Positions 1 to 13,800 of a stretch of 59,473 nucleotides of DNA are shown piece after piece (the stretch's first letter is position 1; each line of letters starts with the position of its first letter). The DNA is taken from positions 98,246 to 157,718 of the forward strand of contig NW_003134841.1 in the NCBI RefSeq assembly GCF_000003605.2. Reading direction: 5' to 3'. Under the pieces are notes generated by a model, which saw only the letters and a list, made by a program, of their open reading frames with translations, was not told the DNA's origin and searched no databases. This stretch comes from Saccoglossus kowalevskii (Eukaryota > Hemichordata > Enteropneusta > Harrimaniidae). A program made the translations under genes and the position numbers.

Positions 1-153
1 GCAAACATTTCTATGTTCAGTCACGGGATATTCAACCCTAGTTTAATTCAATTTAGTGCAATTCTCCATTGTATTGCATTGTAATTGAGTTTAATTAAAC
101 TCCAATTAAAACGCAACCCTATATAGGAACGCGTTTTAATCGAGTTCATATCG

Positions 154-261
154 CAACTATATTAAAAGTTAATTCAACTATATTAAAAGTTAATTCAATG
201 GTGGCTCCACAATTCATGGGACACCTGTATGGTGGCTCCACAATTCATGGGACACCTGTAT
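154..261. repeat. Two adjacent small tandem duplications
   Basis: A 21-bp unit (CAACTATATTAAAAGTTAAT...) occurs at 154-174 and 175-195. Directly after it, a 31-bp unit starting GGTGGCTCCACAATTCATGG occurs at 200-230 and 231-261 with no differences. A short GT run follows (264-278). The perfect identity suggests recent slippage. Confidence 0.9.
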
Positions 262-274
262 GGGTGTGTGTGTG

Positions 275-960
275 TGTGTCCGTCTGTTTCACTGATATCT
301 CAAGAACCATACATCAGTTTTTGATGAAACTTGGTGCATAGATGCTCTGGGCCAATGCGCAGATTTGATTAGGTTTTGGTAAAAATCCATGCATATTAAT
401 TACCTAATTTGCATGATAATTAGCTGATTTTTAGCTGTTCCATGACTGTTCCACTGATATCTAAAGAACCACTCATTGGATTTTGATGAAACTTGGCACA
501 CAAATGCTCCAAACTAATGCGCAGATTTGATTAGTTTTGGGTAAAAATCTGTCCAATATTAATTACCTAATTTGCATAATGATTAGTAGTAAGTAGTAAT
601 TGTCACATTTCAATGAAACTTGGTACATAGATGTCATAGGACACTGCACAGACCTGATAGTTTTTAGGGTAATATGAGTACATATTAATTACCTAATTTG
701 CATAATTAATTAATTTTCAGCTTTTGATATATCAAGTAGTAATCATCATATTTCAATGAGACTTGCTACTTAGATCTTCTAGGATTATGCAGAGACCTGA
801 TTAGTTTTAATTGGATATTAATTACCTAATTTGCATAAAGTTCCACTGATATATAAAGAACCACAAATTGGATTTTAATGAAACTTTTAAAGAGAACTAT
901 GCAGTAACCCAATTAGTTTTTGGTAATTTTTTATGCTTATTAATCACCTAATTAATATAA
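275..960. repeat. Diverged modular tandem repeat (about five units)
   Basis: About five units of roughly 110-165 bp, each running CTGATATCTCAAGAACCA..., TTTGATGAAACTTGGYRCA..., TGCGCAGATTTGATTAG..., ATTAATTACCTAATTTGCAT. Units 1 and 2 are close to each other; units 3-5 have drifted and shortened. The same ATTAATTACCTAATTTGCAT module recurs at 44,220. No coding frame is kept across units. Confidence 0.8.
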
Positions 961-3900
961 TTAATTGACACTGAAAGCTCAATTACTGATCATCACAGTT
1001 GAATAAAATGTACAAGTAATTTTGAATTAATTTTTAATGTGTCTTCAATACTATCAGCACACGGGAGTTCTTTCTAAGCTTTCTTTGATTTTGAGTTTGT
1101 TTTTGCACAATTCTGCTTGTAACTCAAATATGACTTTGTTTATGTATGTTGACGCTTGGTAAACACATTACTGGGTTGTAATACTTCAACAAAAGTTGAT
1201 TTGTGTTAAAATCCAACCCAAGGTGGTTGACTGGTAGCCATTTAGCTTGACAAAACTATTTTCATCTTTTTTTTTTTTGCAGAACTCTGCTTATATTTTA
1301 AATTATCACTGTCCAACCTTGGTTCACAGAAATTGTGTTCAAGCACATCTTCAGTGAAAGTTGATTTGTGTCAAATTAAAGATGACCAACAGGAGAGCAG
1401 TTTAGCATTTTGCCAGTACACACATACAGACTCACACATGTTAAAGTGTATGGCCATTTGTTCACATCATTGAACTACATGTAGTATATGCAGTTTTACC
1501 CCCCAAAAAATGCTTCAACATTTGATTTGTTATATATTAAAATACAAAACAGAGTGGCCAATGACATTCTCTTTGGCTTGTTTCTGTAGTTTTTTTTAGT
1601 TTTAATGTGAAAGAGTATACCACACTACTCAAGTTTGTATGTACATGTCCTTTAGATATTGAAATATAGCTTGCAGATAGAGGTCAGAAAGTGCTTGTTT
1701 AGAGGTAGTGCTGTTTTTTTAATAAAATATCAAGTGCTTTGAAAGATGGAGCTGTTTATAGCCAGTGGCTTCTTCTCAAATATCCTTAGCTTTGTAGTAG
1801 ATTCCAGTTGCTCTTGTAATGCTGAGTACAAAGAAAATATGCTTTAAATCAGTCTACCAATCTACATGTAATAACTTTTCAGTCGAAAATTGGTTGAGGA
1901 TACCATGTTAATTTTTAAAGATTTATTTACATAGCTGCTTGTGATTTACATTTATTTATTAATTAATAAGTATTGTGAACAGGTATCCATCATAGACTAG
2001 TTTATTGTACACAATTTTTGACTAGATATTGAAAACATTAAGGGATGTTAATGCCTTTAAAAAAACATGTCTGGGAATTTAACAAGGATTTGAATTTGAA
2101 ATAGCTTATGTTTCTTCGCGAAATGGTGACTGCATTTTTGATGAGTGTTATTTATGCAAATTGTTTTTATCTTGGTGAAAAGATGTTTTGAATGACCCAA
2201 CACAAAATCAGATAAAAAGTGATCAGGCAGATTTAGTTTTTATGATTTTGACCAAAAATTTTGTTTTTGGCCAAACATCAAATCCATTTTATAAATCACA
2301 AAAATTAACTGTATTTTTAATAAGCTGCAATATATAGTTTGCTGAAATATAACATGCAATGTTTTAAATTTCATTTCCACCATCTATTTGTTGTGTTTAA
2401 CAAGTGTGTTTAAACAAGTATATCTTGTTCTTAATGCTATGGGGGAATTACAAAGTTTTGATACCCCAATTTACTTTTTGTCATTTATTTGATGGAACCT
2501 TCCTTTTTGCCAAATATCAAGAATTTGTTGAGCTTTTAAAATTTCCTCATTTTTTTAATGTCAATCCTTAAGAGTTGATGTGCTTCTTAAATGAAACACC
2601 CACACCCACACAGGAAATGACTTACATCTCATTTTGAACACTATATTATAGTACATGTCATTGATTTACTACAACATTAAACTGTACCTAGTTGTGTAAT
2701 GGCTTGACAGGTATTAGGTATTTTTGATGACCACACTTTGACAAATCATCAATATGGCTTACTGGCTCATTTCATTTTTATTGAAGTGTTAATAGCTTGT
2801 ATAGCAGTGGTTATATCATTTTTGAAGTAGGTCATACTAGCTGTGTTCAAGTTTGCACATATTGCACACGTAGTGGATCTCTTGTTCAGTAATATCAGAT
2901 TTTAACATAGTATAATATATACCATTGTCCATTATTTGGAGAACATGTGATGTGATGTCTTTATAAAGTAAAGTAAATAACTTTATTGATTTTGTATCCT
3001 TATTGGGATCTTGAAAATAATAAAATAAAGAATGTTGTTTAAATAAACAACAGCTAGCTAAAAAAGTAACAAAATAAAGTAATCAATTAGATCAATATGT
3101 CTTTATATGTGCTATGAGACAATACCAGTACCGGTAGTATGCATCATGTTGTGTTGTTAAATTAGCTATCAAGTAAATATACCATTTTGGGGAGGGGAGG
3201 TTACATGAATTGTGAAATCACCCCCCCCCCCACCCCAAATATTGAATTGATAAAGCACTTAACTTTAAAAGTATGTGTCATCATTACAATATTGTCACCA
3301 TGGCTGCATGCCTGTGCTGGCTATTATATATTAGGCATTGTGTAGGTTTGTTGTACATGTATATGCCAGAATTCAAACATACCAGATGTAACATATATTT
3401 GTGTATGGGATATATATCATAAAAACAAAAATGAACTCTTCACAGTTCATAGTTTAGTCAAACATTACGTGTAGTGTCGCTTGCAATTTTCAGGGCCAAT
3501 AATGTAAGTTACACTAAGAACTTATTGATGATCAATAAGAAATACATATACATGCATATACATCTGTATATATGGTGGTGTTATATATCAATTCTTCAGT
3601 TGTACTTTAAATCAGTAGAAACAAAAATTAAATAGATGTTCACAACAACAAAAGGAGGGACTCCAAAATTGTCAGAGTTAATTAACTGGCCAATGAAAAG
3701 CAAGGTGATACATAAATGTATGTATTTAACTCACTCAGATTTATTACATGACATCGAAAGTTACAATTGTAACAGGTGGGTGTTTGAGAGTGTTTAGAAT
3801 TTTAAATTGTTATAAACAACTATTAATCAATTATTCCATAAGATCTGTAGATATACCAGTGACTGTCAATCCAACTTGTCACCCAGAATGCATTATATAT

Positions 3901-6900
3901 TACTTCATTTCAGCATTTGGTATTATAAGTTATATATTAAGAAGTTCATGCAGTTTGAACAGTTATTCTGTGGGTATGGTACTTGTATGGATTGGAAATG
4001 CTGTTCAGTTTGTTTGATGTCACAGATCTTGATCTCTGAACAGATTTATTTTTTTCATGAAATCAAAAATCTTATTGTTGAGAATCCACACATTTGAAAA
4101 TAAAAAAGAAGCAAAAGAAAAGCCTGAATTAAAAAAGTATTCAGGCTTTACTACATATTACTGAACAGATTCATTAGTCCGCCACAGTCAACAGTTGACT
4201 CCTTCAAACTTGTGCAGTTCCTCTACATTGCAACAAGAGAGTCTATGCTAGACATTTACCTTTCTTTGTTTGACGTGAACATTTCTGGGTCACTCTTTTT
4301 CACTGTTCTACTTTCACCTGAAACTACTGTTCCCCTTGCGGAAATGAATGTATCAAATATTTCCGTATCACTGAAACACAGTCACTGGTTGCATTTACAC
4401 CTTAGTATATCGTTGACTCTTTCATTTCATCCTTCACTGCTCTAGTGCTTCCTACAAATGTTCCCATGTTATTCTTTTATTATGGCACAAAGATAAGAAT
4501 CAGTTGAGCACTTGTCTTCCATCACTGCCCCTCCCCTCCTTTGTAACTTAAAGTGTTAAAAGTTCCATGCCATGCACCCTAGAATGGTACCATTATGTTT
4601 TTGGGGTGAGAGGCATTGAAGTGAAGAGCAACAAAAAAATGCCCTACCTGAATTAGAGGCAATGTTCACTGTAATTCTTATATTTATAATCCAGTGCTAT
4701 TAAATTAAAGTGTTGCTGCTATTGAAAAAAAAGTAGTACCGGTGTATAGGATCGTATGGACACAGTTAAAATAGTGAATATATTAAATTAATAAAAAGTC
4801 TGTCCAATATAGTCAGTATAAACCAGCAATTACATGAGACATGAATGCTGTACACAACCCTGAACGTATACTGTATATCAAGCATACTTTGATTAAGCCT
4901 GAATAGGATTTCTAAAGGCTTAAGGTCTGTATCCCAGGAGACCTAAGGTCGGAACCCAGCTAATTTACGCTATTTAATACTAATATTTATTGAATTCTTT
5001 GTTACTTTAGTTCTCTTTTCAGTATGTGTTAGTCAAAAGAATGTGATTCTTTTTTCTCTGATTATTTACATTGTATTCTACATTATGTATGTAGGGGCCA
5101 CACACAGTTCTGTTACTCTCCTTTACTAAGTTCATTTTCCGCTCTTGCATCTTTGTGCATACATGTAGTAGCTCAATACACCTACATTCTTTCATCTGAG
5201 TGCATATAGTTTATTTCACAATTTGATGTAGTAGGCTCTAGACTAGGTTTCTAGACCATATCATCATTTACCTTAGTACTAACTACTAGTAACTAACTTA
5301 TTAATTGCTCTGTGATAATATTATGCGATGATAGAGCCACAGGGGAGTGGCAATGTTATGGAGCGGCAGGTAGAGCACCACCCAATACTCCATCCATACA
5401 CACACCACCACCATCACAACTTGATGATATACTGATGTCTCATTTTTCAACAATTATATGAGGAATTTCTCCCTCCAAGGCTTTGTCAACATCTATTTTG
5501 CAACCTTTTTTTCATCCCATAGTATCTCTTGATGCCTGATTACATTTCACAATAATTTCAGCTAGTTATTTTTCAACCATGACAAGTTGTCTTCAGTAAT
5601 AACTATAAATTCCCATCTGCTCCCATACCTGCAATTTGTGAAACTTTGATACTTATTATAACTACAATGAATTTCTGATAGCTGGATGTATTTAAGCAAT
5701 ATTGTGAGCAATAATCTATGCTGAGAAAATTGTGAAAATTTTTTTGACATTGACACATTCTTCATTTGAAGTTTTTCAATAACAAACTTTTTTCAGTTCA
5801 TTCTGATTATTATGTTTTAGTTTTACTTCTCACTTTTCTGAGCACCCAAATTGTACATGTTCATTTGATAATTGATTTATTATCTAAACAATATACAGGT
5901 TTGGGGCCAAGACACAACACACAATCCAAATAAGGACATTGGTGTATTATAATATGATAATCTTGTATGGCTGTGAACCTTTATACCTACTTGAAATATC
6001 TAATTGGCTGTATACAACATCCAACTAGGGTAGCTACCAACACACAGCAGTTCCTGAGTGTCCCAGTTCCAAGTATGGGTGGTCTGACCATTTCAATTAG
6101 AGATGGTAAATTCAAACTTGACATTCTATATTTGCATGGAAAATAAACCAAGCATGTCAATTTCTCAGTCCGTTGATAGTGAGATATAATTGCCATGAAA
6201 TTTCCAACCGTCTAGGATATTCTCCCTTAAGGAGAAAAATATACCAACCAATAAGGCAATCACCCAATCACTACACTAGTCTGTCCACAGTTTCATTATT
6301 TGTTATTGTGGTGGACCATTTGTACTAAGAAGGGGTATATTTTTTTTCTAATTTTAGCATCTGACATACCTCATGTACCATATATGCAAGTTCATTGTGA
6401 ATAAATTTAATATTCATTTGTTCCCATGAATCCTCCTAGCAAACCAACCCCTGTACATGACTCTAAATTGTCCAACTTTCATCAGCCAGCTTTCATCACT
6501 AATTTATTTAAGAATGAAGGACACTAAGAGGGCTGTCTCTAGTTGTGTTTTTTGCGTGTTCGCCAAATTTGTTATACTCTGTAAATCTGTTAGTATTTTC
6601 TGGTTGAAATGATCAATGCAGTTAGCATTCACTGTTAAAAGATTGTGCATTCATTTGAACTAATTTTGGATGTGTGCAGTCACTTTTTGATTATTGAACA
6701 AACCACTGACCAATCAACTATTACATTTCACCAATCCATTGATTACTGTATGTACATGTAGATTCTGATTGGAAAGTTGGTTGCCAATGAGAAACGTTTT
6801 TTTTTTTAGTTTGACATTAGGTTACTCATTGTATAGTAGCCAGTCATTAAAATTTGAATATAGCTTCTGATTGGCCATTGGTTGCCATTGAAACTACAGA

Positions 6901-9754
6901 TATACATGTAGTTTTTAATTGGACATTATGTTGGCCCTATTTAATAATAACCAATAGTTGTTGGGCTAATGACTGGTTTAAAACTACAACCATTTATTAC
7001 TGGCCTTTCTATGGACTAATTGAATATTACAATAAATTGTTACTGATTGTCTACTGGTCATTAAGAGCTCTACAATTATTTATTGGTGAGTGGCTGAAGA
7101 AGCTGCATCTAAATGTGTGCTTCAAACTTGATGGAGACTGACAGTTTACTACTAGTGTTTATTATTGCAAATTTTGATCAGTTTTTCTGCCACCTGTGAG
7201 CTATTTTCTCTATAGTTACTCATTCCATCCATGAACACAGTACAAAGTATGTATAAACTGCCATTGACATATTAACCTTGGTCACAGCCTATTTTCAGGC
7301 CTTTAAATACTACTGGTTCAGCCCATGCTTTATCTAGGCTGTTGTTAAACTCTGTTTGTTTTTGTAGAAACAGATGATTTGATTGTGGTACCATGTTTTG
7401 AATGAGAAGCATATGCCTGACTTGGATTAACTTTTGCAATGTATTTTGAGGAAGTAGCTACTAGTGTATAAAATGTGTGTTCTGTAATTATTGCAGTATG
7501 ACTGCTACTGTACATGAGAGCAAGTTCTGACAGTATAAACTTGGTCAAATATGAGTCAGATGATCATTATTCTAGCATTGACTGTACAACACCTCTCATC
7601 AACATGTTTGCCTTTAATTCATTACCTGTACACTTACAATTAATAAGTTTTAATTTGGTGTTTGATTTTGGATTAAGATGGAATATACTGAGCATTAAAA
7701 AGGGTATTACATTATGGAAGAGTTACAACATTTAGTGACCATAAGTCTGGTTCTGGTACTCAAGGTGACACCAGTCGTGCTTGTGTGCTCATTTGTAGAA
7801 ATGTTAAAAAAAGGGGAGGCATATATACTACGGTATTCAACTCAGACTACAAAATAGTAAAAGTAGGGGTGTTTTGTTTACTGAACCCTAACAAAGTCAA
7901 TAAAAAGCATACCGTAATTACTTGTGACACATATACAATAGACCATATTCTGCTCACTGCAAGAAATGTGCGAATTGAATTTCTGCCAAACAATTATTAG
8001 ATTTTGAACTTTTTTTTTTCATTGGGGCTGGACTGTGGTGTTAAAATATCCATATTTATTAATCAAAATTGACCATACTCAAATGTGTGTAGCATATGAT
8101 TAGGTGTGGAAATACTTTCAAACTACTTAAATTAAATTCCATGTGGTGTTTTAATGTCACTACAAGGGTGTGACCTTTGCTTGTTCTGTTTTTATGTGTG
8201 ATTTTCGCCCGTATCGCAGGATCTCACAGTGAATGGAAAATGGTCTATCATGCAAAGGTGTGTTTGTATATGGTAAAAATAAGACTTATTTGCTCTTTTA
8301 TTGGAGATGTACTTCTAATAGAGAAAATAATATTAGTATTCTTAATTGCAATGTTTAAAATCTTCTTACTTTTTGATAAAAGGTATCTTTTTAAAAAGTG
8401 TGTCTTTTTATGCTAGAGAACAGCTACATGTATGATTCATGTATATGAACCCTCTTTTACCCCCCAAGAGTGGATCAACCTGGTAGGCTGACAAGTTTTA
8501 AAGGGGGTAATGAAATATAAACTGGCAGGCACCAATTAAAGTAATCTACCATGTACATGTATATGCTAAAATACACTATGCATTTAAATAGAAAGAATAC
8601 AGTAATGGGGATTCAATGAAACCAATATTCAAAGGTTCTTGACAACTGTGACTACATTATCTGTTTGGACATTGATAAACCATAGGCGTGTCACAGTCAT
8701 GTTGCTCAACACAATATATTGTAGAGAAATTTGTGTCACAGTGTCACTTTGCATACAAGTGAGTGTCAGAGTAAAGTAGATACAGAATTACAGCCAGTCT
8801 GGTTGTTATGCAGACAGCACTGTATTTTGGTTTGTGTATTTGTCTACATATGCTGCAATATGTTACAACTAAATCCTGTTAATCAATCTGATATCTAAGC
8901 TAAGTAGGTATACTTGTATTTGAATATTTCAATTTTACACTCAGTCTTAGTGTTGATTTGTATAATTTATTTTTGGGGGGATGAGAACTGTTATGAAAAC
9001 TAACAATTTGTTATCAAAATGTGTTTTAGACATTTCACTGCACTGACTGTATCATGTTCCCTATATGTGGAGCGTACCCAATATAGGAGGCTTATAAACA
9101 TTACTTTACTACACATATATCTATGCACCTAAATATTTGTAAGTGGGCAGCCCTAGTAGATAGCTACAACTCTGTACATCTCCAATCAGTGGCCTGCCTT
9201 AAGGAAAAACCCTTTGAGAGTTATAAATACAAATTATTTTCACATTTCTGCTGATTAGCCATTTCCACAAATCAACACAAATTTAATTATAATTCTTGGT
9301 TGATTTTCAAGTAAATTTTTTTGCAGATCGCAATTTAATGGGAAAAAACACGTCCATAAAGTAAATTGATAACAGTTCCATAGAATACAATGAACAACAG
9401 ATGATAATGTTTACAACATGTATGTGTTTTGATAACAGTGGTGACTATATATACTCTGTACAAAGGTGACAGCATCCAAACTATTGATTTTCATAATTGA
9501 CATATTCAATGTGTATACCATTAGTGAGAATGTGTTATTGTTCATGACAGGTGTCACTGTCAAATAATAAAAAAAATTAATAACATGTATCTGAGTCATC
9601 AGTTCCTTGATATGTAATATTTGCATATCACTGAAGTATACTGAGATGTTATTTTTAATTGTTCTTGATTATATTTTCTTGATCATATTATTTGCACGGA
9701 TGTAGTAGTTATATTCATTGTGGAATTACCATAGAATTGTTGAATCCTATTCAC
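961..9754. other. Non-coding flank upstream of the KLHL gene
   Basis: AT-rich DNA with frequent ACATGTA words, a poly-C run near 3222 and only short unrecognisable frames. A 5' non-coding exon and promoter of the KLHL gene may lie here, but nothing marks them clearly. Around 6,740-6,940 a 40-bp motif (CTGATTGG...TTGGTTGCCA) occurs twice about 120 bp apart. No other gene is visible. Confidence 0.6.
2955..3060 (-). repeat. Possible non-LTR retrotransposon or SINE 3' tail
   Basis: Read on the minus strand this gives CCCAATAAGGATACAAAATC followed by AATAAAGTTATTTACTTTAC, the look of a LINE/SINE tail ending in a simple repeat. There is no coding part next to it, so the call rests on tail style only. 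Confidence 0.3.
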
Positions 9755-10076
9755 TTAAAGGCTGGTGGTCATTGTGCCACACATGCACAAGATGTAGTTC
9801 CCATATTAACAAAAATACGGCTATGCTTGTTATGCAGGTCAATGTATACCAAAAAAAAGCCACGCTACCAAGGTTTAATTAGTTGATTCGGGGGATGATT
9901 GGAATGCATGAAAGGACTTTAAAGAGTCAAAGTCAGTATTCAGTGTACATCACAATAAAGTCGAAATATGCATTCTTGCTTGGCACTGAAGAGCACATTG
10001 AATTGTGGAGAAGTCACTGTTTATCAATTTGAAAACAGTTTTGCACATGCGTGGCACGAAGACCACTGCCTATTAA
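9755..10076 (-). mobile_element. TTAA-flanked MITE, copy A
   Basis: TTAA at 9755-9758 and 10073-10076 bound inverted ends of about 34 bp: left AGGCTGGTGGTCATTGTGCC, and the right end reverse-complemented reads TAGGCAGTGGTCTTCGTGCC. Reverse-complemented, the interior aligns with copy B at 31,866 (GATAAAC..., CCACAATYCAATG, CCAATCA, CTAATTAAA, CTTGGTA). No transposase frame. It sits 350 bp upstream of KLHL coding exon 1. Confidence 0.75.
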
Positions 10077-10424
10077 GATGCTATTAAAATTACAATGTAT
10101 TGAATACTAATATATAAGTACTGGTACATGTTTTACTATGAGGTATTTCAAATCTGTCCAAGATAATTGCATTTCAGTTAATATACAGGAGGTAGAGAAA
10201 ACATGTTGTCAAGTTTTAAAAATTGCTATATATTGAAGCAAAAAATTCTGAAAAGTATTTGCTAGTTTGTGTCATAAATATTCATCAGTGCATAAAATTG
10301 TGTCTATTAAACCCTTGCTCATCAACTCTTCATGTCATCAATAATTTATTTGTCACTTAATCAATTAGTGTTGATTACCAATTGAGTTTTCACCTCACAT
10401 TTTTCTGTCCTTTCTTCATCACAG

Positions 10425-10461
10425 ATGCTAGGTATACAGATTGAGAGTTGATGACAACTTA
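10425..10461 (+). promoter_or_regulatory. 5' leader of the KLHL gene: likely splice acceptor plus short uORF
   Basis: A pyrimidine-rich tract ends in CATCACAG at 10424, a good splice acceptor, so the leader probably begins in an unseen upstream non-coding exon. The first bases after it form an out-of-frame ATG with a nine-codon uORF (ATG 10425, TGA 10449-10451), which closes 10 bp before the proposed start at 10462. The KLHL frame itself is closed by a TAG at 10429-10431, so translation cannot start further upstream in this exon. A second in-frame ATG at 10585 could be the real start. Confidence 0.5.
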
Positions 10462-10891
10462 ATGTTGAGGAGATTATTTGGTAGACGCCCTAATGGCCAG
10501 CAATTGAGAGTCAACAATCCTTATATACAGAACATACAAATTCAGCAAAATCAAGATATCTTTCTACCACCTTGCAACAACACAATGGATTTTGACTTCG
10601 ATAACGTTGAGCAGGCTGAGCCAGATGTCATTGTACACGAAGCCGATAGAAGATTTGGCCTAAAGTCGCTGAATTTGATGAATGATTTACGGAAATCAGA
10701 AACGCTCTGTGATGTGACGATTTGCGTGGGTGATAAGACTTTCCGAGCACACAAGATTGTATTAGCATCGTGCAGTAGTTATTTCTGGGCCATGTTTACA
10801 GGGGATATGGCTGAGTCACAGCAAGATAGTATTGTAATGAAGGAGGTAGACGCCCATGCCATGGAACTACTTGTAGAATATGCATATACAG
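10462..10891 (+). CDS. KLHL exon 1 (N-terminus and most of BTB)
   Basis: Starts at the first in-frame ATG after the TAG at 10429 and encodes a basic, Asn/Gln-rich lead, then the BTB fold ([41 protein letters not shown]). It ends at the donor G|GTAAAG in phase 1. The start could instead be the Met at 10585, which would drop 41 residues of low-complexity lead and leave the whole BTB. Confidence 0.88.
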
Positions 10892-13800
10892 GTAAAGATC
10901 TTTTCATGCACTGGCTTCTCAGCTTCTTGTGTACATGTTATTGTCACACATCACAGTGATCATTTAAATTAGTTTCAATTAATAATTTGAGTATGCTGAG
11001 TTTTTTGTGCACTTTTTATGAACTAATCAGCAATTTGTACTATTACATGTGCAACTCCACAATAGACAAGTTTTGCCACCACTCTTGTGATGTGTCTTCA
11101 CCCTGCAGTATTCTCTCTTAGTTTGACGTCAACATGCGCAAGTAAATATCATGAGTGTTGAAAACCAATCTATAAGTGTGATATTGGCTGTTGCCACCTA
11201 CTAGTAGTCTGGCAGTCAAACTAAGAAATAATACCATTGGATTGTATGATAGTGTATGATTACACTATTACAGATGTAATCTTACTGTACGGAATGATAA
11301 AACGATAGTTTGTTGAAGATTATTGGTGATATTTATACATACATGTTTGTAACCACATGATATTTTTCACTCGGTCTGAAGTCAATAGTGATTATCATCA
11401 CCATCAATTTAAGCCATGGTGGAAAATTGATGCTATATATATATATTTACTCCCTGGTGCTAATCACGAATGTCTGGTGAAATGAAACTATGAAAAAATG
11501 AAATAGTCATTTGCTGACTGTGGAAATTATATTATAATGCAGAATAAAAAAAAAACATATGTCGCTATTTGTGCAATGGCCATTCAAAATGTTGATATTT
11601 ATTTGATCTGTATCAATCTGCTTCTGCATCAATGAAGATTATGCATTTTACTTTATATTAGATGACGAACCCAAACTCAGTGGTTGATTTGAATGACATT
11701 GCCTTCACCCATATACACATGTATGTCATGTTGATGTCACAGAAACACTCAGTGTCACTAGAAGGCACGATTTATAGGAATAGTGTATTAAGGTGACTGA
11801 ATAAGTATGTTATGCCTGTGATACATTACATAAGACATCTGATGGTAAGATATTAATTTTGTTTTTTTAGGACGTATTGAGATTCGTGTAGAGACCGTTC
11901 AACAGATACTATATGCAGCATCATTATTACAGCTACCGGATGTACAAGTGTCCTGTTCAGGCTTTTTGAAAAGACAGTTGGATCCAACAAACTGCTTAGG
12001 TAAGTTATGATGACAACATTTTCACTACTGCAAAACCCACAAAATTCATGAAAAATTATAATTGACAGAAATTATTTATTGGAAAATACATTGTAAAAAG
12101 AAGGTTTAAAATATGTAAAGGCAAATAATATTACAGGTATTTTTGAAGGTTTAGAATGTCTTTTTATATAATTTTTGAGTGAACCAATCAGTTATTGACC
12201 AAATTGTAAAATTTTAAAAACTACATTCCCATAAGATGAACCCTGTATTTACTCACTGATGATTGTATTTTCCTGCTGGTCAGGGACTTCTAAACCTTTG
12301 TCTTAAATGTATGTGAAGTATGTAACTGAGAAAACTTTTAAAGTGGCTTTCAGCACACAGTTCTATCATGTTTACAACCATTAGAAAGGAAGTAAGTACA
12401 TGCATAATGGCTTGTATTGTGTAAAAGCAACAGAGTAACTATATAACTGAAGTTACCCTGAGGGCAACCCATTAAAATTGATAAGGTAATGGCGAAAATA
12501 ATGGATATCTCCCATGGAGAACTAATAGTATATGTGTTTAGAATAAAAAAAAAAAAAACATGTAGAAGATAAAACACAGTCAATCTTGAAACTGCAAGCT
12601 TTAAAGATGGTTGTGGAGTAGCGCCTAAGGAGAAGACAAGCCTCGTGACGTTAGATATCATTGAGATAGATTCTGTGATAGATGCTGTGATAGCTTGCTT
12701 GTCAAAGTGAAACCTACATAAAGTGTGACTTGACTGTGTAATGTTGATTGTAAAAGAGCACTGGAAGATGTGACTCTTACTTGAATTGTTGTCTTTGTCA
12801 CTATCAGGTCCCAATTGAATGCATATACATGTATATATACAGATAGTCATGTGGTTGGTCAGTGCAGGTTTCTGAGCAGTGGACATGTGGGGTGAAATGT
12901 TGATTGTTAGAACACACAGGGAGACGTGACTGTTTCTTGAATTGTTTGTCACCATGTAGTTCCATTGGGCTCAGTTGTTGGCAATTTTGATAAATATCAC
13001 CTCTTGTGTTTGTTTTCATGACACTAGTGACAAGAATGTGTCGCTCCTCAAGTGGAACTGACTGAATCTAATGAATGAATGAATAAATCTAGATATTGAA
13101 TATAAAATTAGCTTTGCTGTTTACTGATGCAGAGCTAATAGTTAATAGACTAACTGTCAGTGGTTGTCAGGCTTATCAATGTTCATTAAATGATACTACT
13201 TATGGAAAGCTGCTATTTAAATTGTTTCCATATAATATGGTATGTAGGTACCTTGGTACATTTTCATGATGATATCATCAATTCTTTATTTTCAGTGAAT
13301 ATTTTGGTAATATCTAGGCTTCAATACTTGATAGGTATAGCTTGGCAGGACCTCAATTGGAATTATTTATTAATCCTGTTTTCATGACAATGTCTTCAAT
13401 TCTCTATTTTTGATATTATCACCAGCTAATGGAAAACTATTTAATTGTAAACTAATATGACAGCGATGCTGTTTCATTCCACAGGTCACTCATTTAAAAA
13501 TAAAATTGATCAATCAACATTAAAAAACAGTATCTGAAATCAGTACATTGATGACAATTCTGGTTTCCTATATATGTACATGTAGAAAAATGATAAAAAA
13601 TATTTTGACAGTCATTTCCCAACACTTATTCTGAATCGAAAGAAATCAGCAAGCTTGTACTATAAAATTTTCATTGGGAAATATATGTGCTGCAGTTATG
13701 TCATCAACAGCTTCTCATGTACAATGTGGCTTCAATGTACACCAACAGTCACAATTGTCTGTCTGACAGCATCACTCACTTGTGTAATTTTTGATTTTTA

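Noticed and set aside
154-261. Tandem duplications near the start as a CRISPR-like array
   Set aside because: Only two copies each, directly abutting with no spacers, in an animal genome.
3748-4445. Small frames near 3.7-4.4 kb as a possible upstream gene
   Set aside because: Short, overlapping in different frames, no family resemblance, no consistent splice sites.
12350-12955. 201-codon minus-strand frame in KLHL intron 2
   Set aside because: Overlaps a diverged tandem duplication, includes a poly-Phe run from an A-tract, lacks any known domain and has no splice or start context of note.
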